Assembly (NCBI GenBank): GCA_017450945.1 | Contig: JAFSSP010000005.1 | Coordinates: 1-53,374, forward strand | DNA: 53,374 nt | Reading direction: 5' to 3' | Source of the DNA: Clostridia bacterium | GTDB taxonomy: Bacteria; Bacillota; Clostridia; Oscillospirales; CAG-272 | Part shown: positions 50,690 through 53,374 of the stretch, piece by piece | Layout of the letters: every line of letters begins with the position of its first letter | Numbering within the stretch: position 1 is the first letter of the stretch | Notes under the pieces: generated by a model | Seen by the model: the letters and a program-made list of their open reading frames with translations, nothing else | Database searches by the model: none | What the model was told of the DNA's origin: nothing | Made by a program: the position numbers and the translations under genes

Positions 50690-51394
50690 ATGGCCTATCT
50701 TGTTGATTGGAATTTTCAAATTCTTCCTTCGCTCGTCGGCAACGATCCGCATATGGAAAAATCTATTTCTGCTATGCAGTCCTTTGCGCAATCCGGGATT
50801 CATCGATTTCTTCTGCTCGCTTCATTTGATCCGTCGTCTGGCACTCCAATCTCTCTGCATTTGCTCAGATTGAAGAAGTATTCGACGGCTCTCAGAAAAA
50901 GCCTTCCCAAGACGCTCTCTCTGCAAACTGCCTCTCGTACCACCCTTCGAGAAGGCCTTTCCGGAATGAGCGATCTGGAATTGCTCTGCCATAAAAAAAC
51001 GGGATATCTGCCCTTGGATCTTCCTATTGCCGCTTACGAAGACTGGATTGATGTAGAACTCAATCGTCTGCTTTACAAAAAGCATCAAAAGCTCCTGTTT
51101 TTATCCTTTGAGTTGGCTCTGATCCTGTATCCGGATGAAGTGATCCAAAAACTCATGCGAATCGAGTCGGCGGCATTCCAATTTGGTTACAAATCCTTAG
51201 ATCAACCGGCAGTTCAAGGCGCGATCAAAAGCTTGCTGCGCAGAAAAAAGCCGGTGCTTCTCGGCACCGGTCGTGATCATTTTGAAGAGGCGTTCGCAAG
51301 CGAAATTCCGGAAAAATTGAAAACTGCAAAAGCCTGTTTTTTACCGGCAGAATGGGTTGCCCTCTTACGGTCGAACCGCCGATTTTGGACTTGA
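50690..51394 (+). CDS. CpsB-like (PHP-fold) protein lacking metal ligands
   Basis: 234 residues. Layout resembles CpsB/YwqE tyrosine phosphatases of capsule systems: N-terminal strand then ILPS, a helix (HMEKSISAMQSFAQSGI) and strand (HRFLLLASF), a late block FQFGYKSLDQPAVQGAIKSL and RRKKPVLLGTGRDHFEEAF. CpsB proteins begin IDIHSHILPGxDDG with metal ligands; here the block reads VDWNFQILPSLVGND and the H-x-H is gone. Other metal His (TPHH, AHPERY) are not apparent either. It is probably a divergent, non-catalytic relative, or unrelated. The ATG at 50690 follows AGGAG. Base use is close to neighbours but codons for Ser/Leu are richer. Confidence that it is a gene is fair; family call low. Confidence 0.6.
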   Translation: MAYLVDWNFQILPSLVGNDPHMEKSISAMQSFAQSGIHRFLLLASFDPSSGTPISLHLLRLKKYSTALRKSLPKTLSLQTASRTTLREGLSGMSDLELLCHKKTGYLPLDLPIAAYEDWIDVELNRLLYKKHQKLLFLSFELALILYPDEVIQKLMRIESAAFQFGYKSLDQPAVQGAIKSLLRRKKPVLLGTGRDHFEEAFASEIPEKLKTAKACFLPAEWVALLRSNRRFWT

Positions 51395-51523
51395 ATTATA
51401 CAAAATTTTTAGTCTGTAATATGTTTAACAAATGCTTTTTAGGGTCAAAAACACAATATATTGTAATGAAACGCATAAATAGTCAAAAAATATTGCCACA
51501 TGTTGTGCTTTTTGGCTTATAAA

Positions 51524-51793
51524 TCAAGAAAGTGCCTCTTTTGCGTACTTTTTTCTGGTTGCCTCGCCTCCGCGCAAATGCCGCTCTTCCCTGTTTTTGT
51601 CAAGCAGTTTGCGTACCTCTTCATAAAGGGCCGGGTCTTCCCTGCGCAGGTTTTCGGAAACATCTTTATGTACCGTGCTTTTACTGATTCCGAATACCGC
51701 GGCGGCTCCCCGCACCGTGGTTTGCTTTTCCACCAAATATTCTCCAAGGATTTTACATCTTGCTTTTCCAATCGTATCAAATGTTGTTCTCAT
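51524..51793 (-). CDS. spoIIID: Sporulation transcriptional regulator SpoIIID
   Basis: 89 residues. DNA-binding switch regulator of mother-cell gene expression during sporulation. The helix-turn-helix VRGAAAVFGISKSTVHKDVS (about 28-47) and the C-terminal basic part NREERHLRGGEATRKKY match the family well. Start at ATG 51793 was taken; an in-frame GTG four codons upstream is possible and the ribosome site for either is weak (TGTGGGA). Divergent from the RNA methyltransferase gene. Its presence is direct evidence that the organism belongs to a spore-forming lineage. Confidence 0.94.
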   Translation of the reverse strand: MRTTFDTIGKARCKILGEYLVEKQTTVRGAAAVFGISKSTVHKDVSENLRREDPALYEEVRKLLDKNREERHLRGGEATRKKYAKEALS

Positions 51794-51875
51794 GCCAAAT
51801 CCCACACTTTCTCGCTTTGTTGTTTCATCCTATGCGAAAAATGCGGGAATCATGCCAAAAAACGGAGGTTTTCCA

Positions 51876-52637
51876 ATGGCATACATAAAAGATCCATCTC
51901 AAATATATGAAGGTATGACCTCGATCTCGGCCTTATTGGAATCGACCGAATCGGCGGTAAGGATCCTTGAAGTCTTTATCGACCGGGACAAATGCGCCAA
52001 AAAGGCGCCCGAAATTGCCTTTTTGGAGGCAAAATCAAAAGAATTCGGTTTTCCTATCCGTTTGACCGATTCGAATGAAATTGCCACCCTTTCCAGCGGA
52101 AAAACGCACGGCGGGATCCTTGCGCGCTGTCTGCCAAAAGAGTTACCGACTCTTACGCAAAAAGATATTCTTCCGGGCGGCTTTTACGCCTATCTGGACG
52201 GCATGGAAGACCCCTATAATTTTGGATATACGGTTCGTTCTCTCTATGCCGCAGGAGCCGACGGCGTGGTGCTTTCCGAGCGAAACTGGATGAGCGCCGC
52301 GGGAGCTGTGGCAAGATCCTCTGCCGGGACCTCCGAAAAGATCCCGTTATTTGTTTCGGATTTTGAGAGTGCCATCTCGCTTTTCAAGAGCGCCGGTTAT
52401 CGGGTCGCTGCGGCGGGTATTCGGAATGCAGAATCGGTATTCTGCGCCGATTGTTCCTATCCGCTCTTGCTTGTCCTTGGCGGCGAAAAACGCGGCATTT
52501 CCGGAAAGCTCCTCGATCGATGCGATCTGGTACTGAAGATCCCTTATGCAAGACCATTCCGCGGCTCTCTTCCAAGTGCATCCGCGGCATCAGTCCTGGC
52601 CTTTGAGATCTTCCGCAAAAATCAAAAAAACGACTAA
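51876..52637 (+). CDS. SpoU/TrmH-family RNA 2'-O-methyltransferase
   Basis: 253 residues. N-terminal substrate-binding region (about 1-100) and C-terminal SPOUT knot domain. Motif 1 DPYNFGYTVRSLYAAGA (conserved Asn and Arg), motif 2 LVLGGEKRGIS, motif 3 IPYARPFRGSLPSASAASVL, where many homologues have SLNVSxA. GHGGGI-type segment KTHGGILAR is present. Likely targets ribosomal or transfer RNA; the replaced Asn in motif 3 makes the exact role uncertain. GGAGG precedes ATG 51876. Confidence 0.88.
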   Translation: MAYIKDPSQIYEGMTSISALLESTESAVRILEVFIDRDKCAKKAPEIAFLEAKSKEFGFPIRLTDSNEIATLSSGKTHGGILARCLPKELPTLTQKDILPGGFYAYLDGMEDPYNFGYTVRSLYAAGADGVVLSERNWMSAAGAVARSSAGTSEKIPLFVSDFESAISLFKSAGYRVAAAGIRNAESVFCADCSYPLLLVLGGEKRGISGKLLDRCDLVLKIPYARPFRGSLPSASAASVLAFEIFRKNQKND

Positions 52638-52697
52638 AAAAGCGGCGCTTTACCGTAAGTTCCATAGGGAATTTTTCGATAAAGCGGCGGCACATTT

Positions 52698-52745
52698 GAG
52701 CACAGGCGCGGTGTAAAGCCACGCCTGTTCTCCTTTTGTTGTTCA
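52698..52745 (+). terminator. Terminator after the RNA methyltransferase gene
   Basis: GAGCACAGGCG (52698-52708) pairs with CGCCTGTTCTC (52722-52732), loop of 13 nt, followed by CTTTTGTTGTT. A second inverted repeat (CGCTTTA/TAAAGCG) lies before it. Confidence 0.7.
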
Positions 52746-52862
52746 GTCGAAGTTGGGATCCTCCACGGCTCCGACAAAGTTGTAGACGATCTCAATGGTA
52801 TGCCTGTAATGCCCGTCAACCTTCTGCTTTTCGTGGATCAACGCCTTGTCAATGGAAGATAT
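52743..52862 (-). pseudogene. Remnant of the C-terminus of a large serine recombinase
   Basis: About 39 codons open on the minus strand, reading ISSIDKALIHEKQKVDGHYR then HTIEIVYNFVGAVEDPNFD. This matches the form of the C-terminal end (DUF4368-type: x-x-K-x-x-V-H-E-...-IEIVYNFVG) of large serine recombinases of Tn4451/TndX-like elements. No catalytic domain or plausible start precedes it within 500 nt; upstream are the AT-rich gap and a Sir2-family gene. It is therefore probably the leftover of an element that has decayed or moved. A short stand-alone gene is less likely although GGAGG lies 20 nt upstream. Confidence 0.5.
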
Positions 52863-52959
52863 TGTGTTTTCACCTCCAATTTTTGATTTGTTGACGAATA
52901 TGAGAGTCCACACTTTGCAAAGCAAAGTATAATGAGCCTATACTTTTACTTTACTCATG

Positions 52960-53374
52960 TTATTTCAACTTTTCGATCACTTCACCGATATCTCCGTTGA
53001 TGCAGATCGAGCGATCGGTGATCTCTTCAAGCGTGACTGCTTCGCCTTTGTTGACGCAGGCGTAGGTCGCCTTTGGGTTCTGCGCCGTCATATTCCAAAA
53101 CGGGATCTTGATGATGACCGGCGTGTTGTAGCCGACGCCGAGTTCAAGAAACAGCACTTTGCCTTTGCGTGTGCGGATGAAGTTTTCGTACCGCTCTGCC
53201 GCCTCGTGCCAGCCGTCGTCCTCGACGAAGGAATCGTCCGAGCGCAAATTCATCGTCACCTTGCCGCCGTAAACAGGACAGCGCGGGATCAGGTCACTCG
53301 GAATTGTCATTTTGATTTTTTTGTCTTCCGGAACCGTGAAAAGGCCGTCTTCGTCGCGCACGAATCCCTGCGCC
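52960..53374 (-). CDS. Sir2-family NAD-dependent deacylase, C-terminal part
   Basis: 138 codons seen; the gene starts beyond the right edge of the window. The sequence GWHEAAERYENFI, VLFLELGVGYNTPVIIKIPF, NPKATYACVNKGEAV and DRSICINGDIGEVIEKL matches the C-terminal half of Firmicute Sir2-type proteins (ELGVGxNTP...). IPRCPVYGGKVTMNLRSDDS looks like the zinc-binding region, but only one Cys (of CPxC) is present in this part. Sirtuins remove acyl groups from lysine using NAD+, or act as ADP-ribosyltransferases in the macrodomain-linked class. A missing start prevents a subclass call. No T-run after the stop was seen. Confidence 0.85.
   Translation of the reverse strand, partial: AQGFVRDEDGLFTVPEDKKIKMTIPSDLIPRCPVYGGKVTMNLRSDDSFVEDDGWHEAAERYENFIRTRKGKVLFLELGVGYNTPVIIKIPFWNMTAQNPKATYACVNKGEAVTLEEITDRSICINGDIGEVIEKLK

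Noticed and set aside
52634-52819. Leftward small gene of about 61 codons after the RNA methyltransferase gene
   Set aside because: It overlaps the terminator hairpin and the recombinase remnant in another frame and has no recognisable features.

Overview
The window looks like chromosomal DNA of an uncultured, spore-forming member of the Clostridia (Bacillota). Evidence seen here: PolC-type DNA polymerase III, IreB, ClpE, an EcfA1-A2-T module, SpoIIID, a YlmC/YmxH-type protein, strong AGGAGG ribosome sites, consensus TTGACA-N17-TATAAT promoters, and the conserved Firmicutes order rpsB-tsf-pyrH-frr-uppS-cdsA-dxr-rseP-ispG-polC. A lower rank cannot be fixed from the sequence alone.

Layout. 1-1504: three leftward accessory genes (the last ArdA-like) and two lone leftward terminators, abutting the 3' end of tmRNA (ssrA, 1556-1947 minus), a common integration site; this is probably one end of an integrated element. 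2.0-5.8 kb: two lipoproteins, one with a perfect 10 x 21-nt repeat tract, then a leftward ireB-ribF operon ending in a DD-carboxypeptidase relative that has lost its catalytic residues. 5.8-10.4 kb: a D-2-hydroxyacid dehydrogenase and rarA, an unexplained 279-bp inverted-repeat-bounded structured element, a leftward cysK-lipoprotein pair preceded by an odd leader with tiny Cys-containing ORFs, and a cold-shock gene. 10.6-15.7 kb: a Na/Ca-type exchanger behind a yybP-ykoY manganese riboswitch, a BspA-like lipoprotein, an M14 carboxypeptidase, a membrane protein and a HAD phosphatase.

15.8-25.1 kb is the most distinctive region. It holds a partner-switching set: a DUF3592-like membrane protein, a stand-alone STAS protein, a membrane-anchored PP2C (RsbU/SpoIIE-type) phosphatase and, beyond a divergent P-type ATPase gene, one 531-residue protein that fuses STAS, an aminoglycoside-phosphotransferase-like kinase and an RsbW-like ATPase. 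A PHP phosphoesterase and a VanX-type dipeptidase follow. No sigma factor is encoded nearby, so the output of the switch is unknown.

25.1-36.9 kb: housekeeping genes: ruvAB facing away from ruvC, a methyltransferase, ecfA1-ecfA2-ecfT-truA, a DUF5711-like propeller protein, a CvpA-like protein, clpE and a maltose O-acetyltransferase-like gene. 36.9-50.4 kb: ylmC, then translation, nucleotide, isoprenoid and phospholipid genes running into polC, several with ATGA-type overlaps. 50.4-53.4 kb: a CpsB-like protein without its metal-binding histidines downstream of a palindromic operator-like site, spoIIID, a SpoU-type RNA methyltransferase, a remnant of a large serine recombinase C-terminus, and the C-terminal part of a Sir2-family protein that runs off the right edge.
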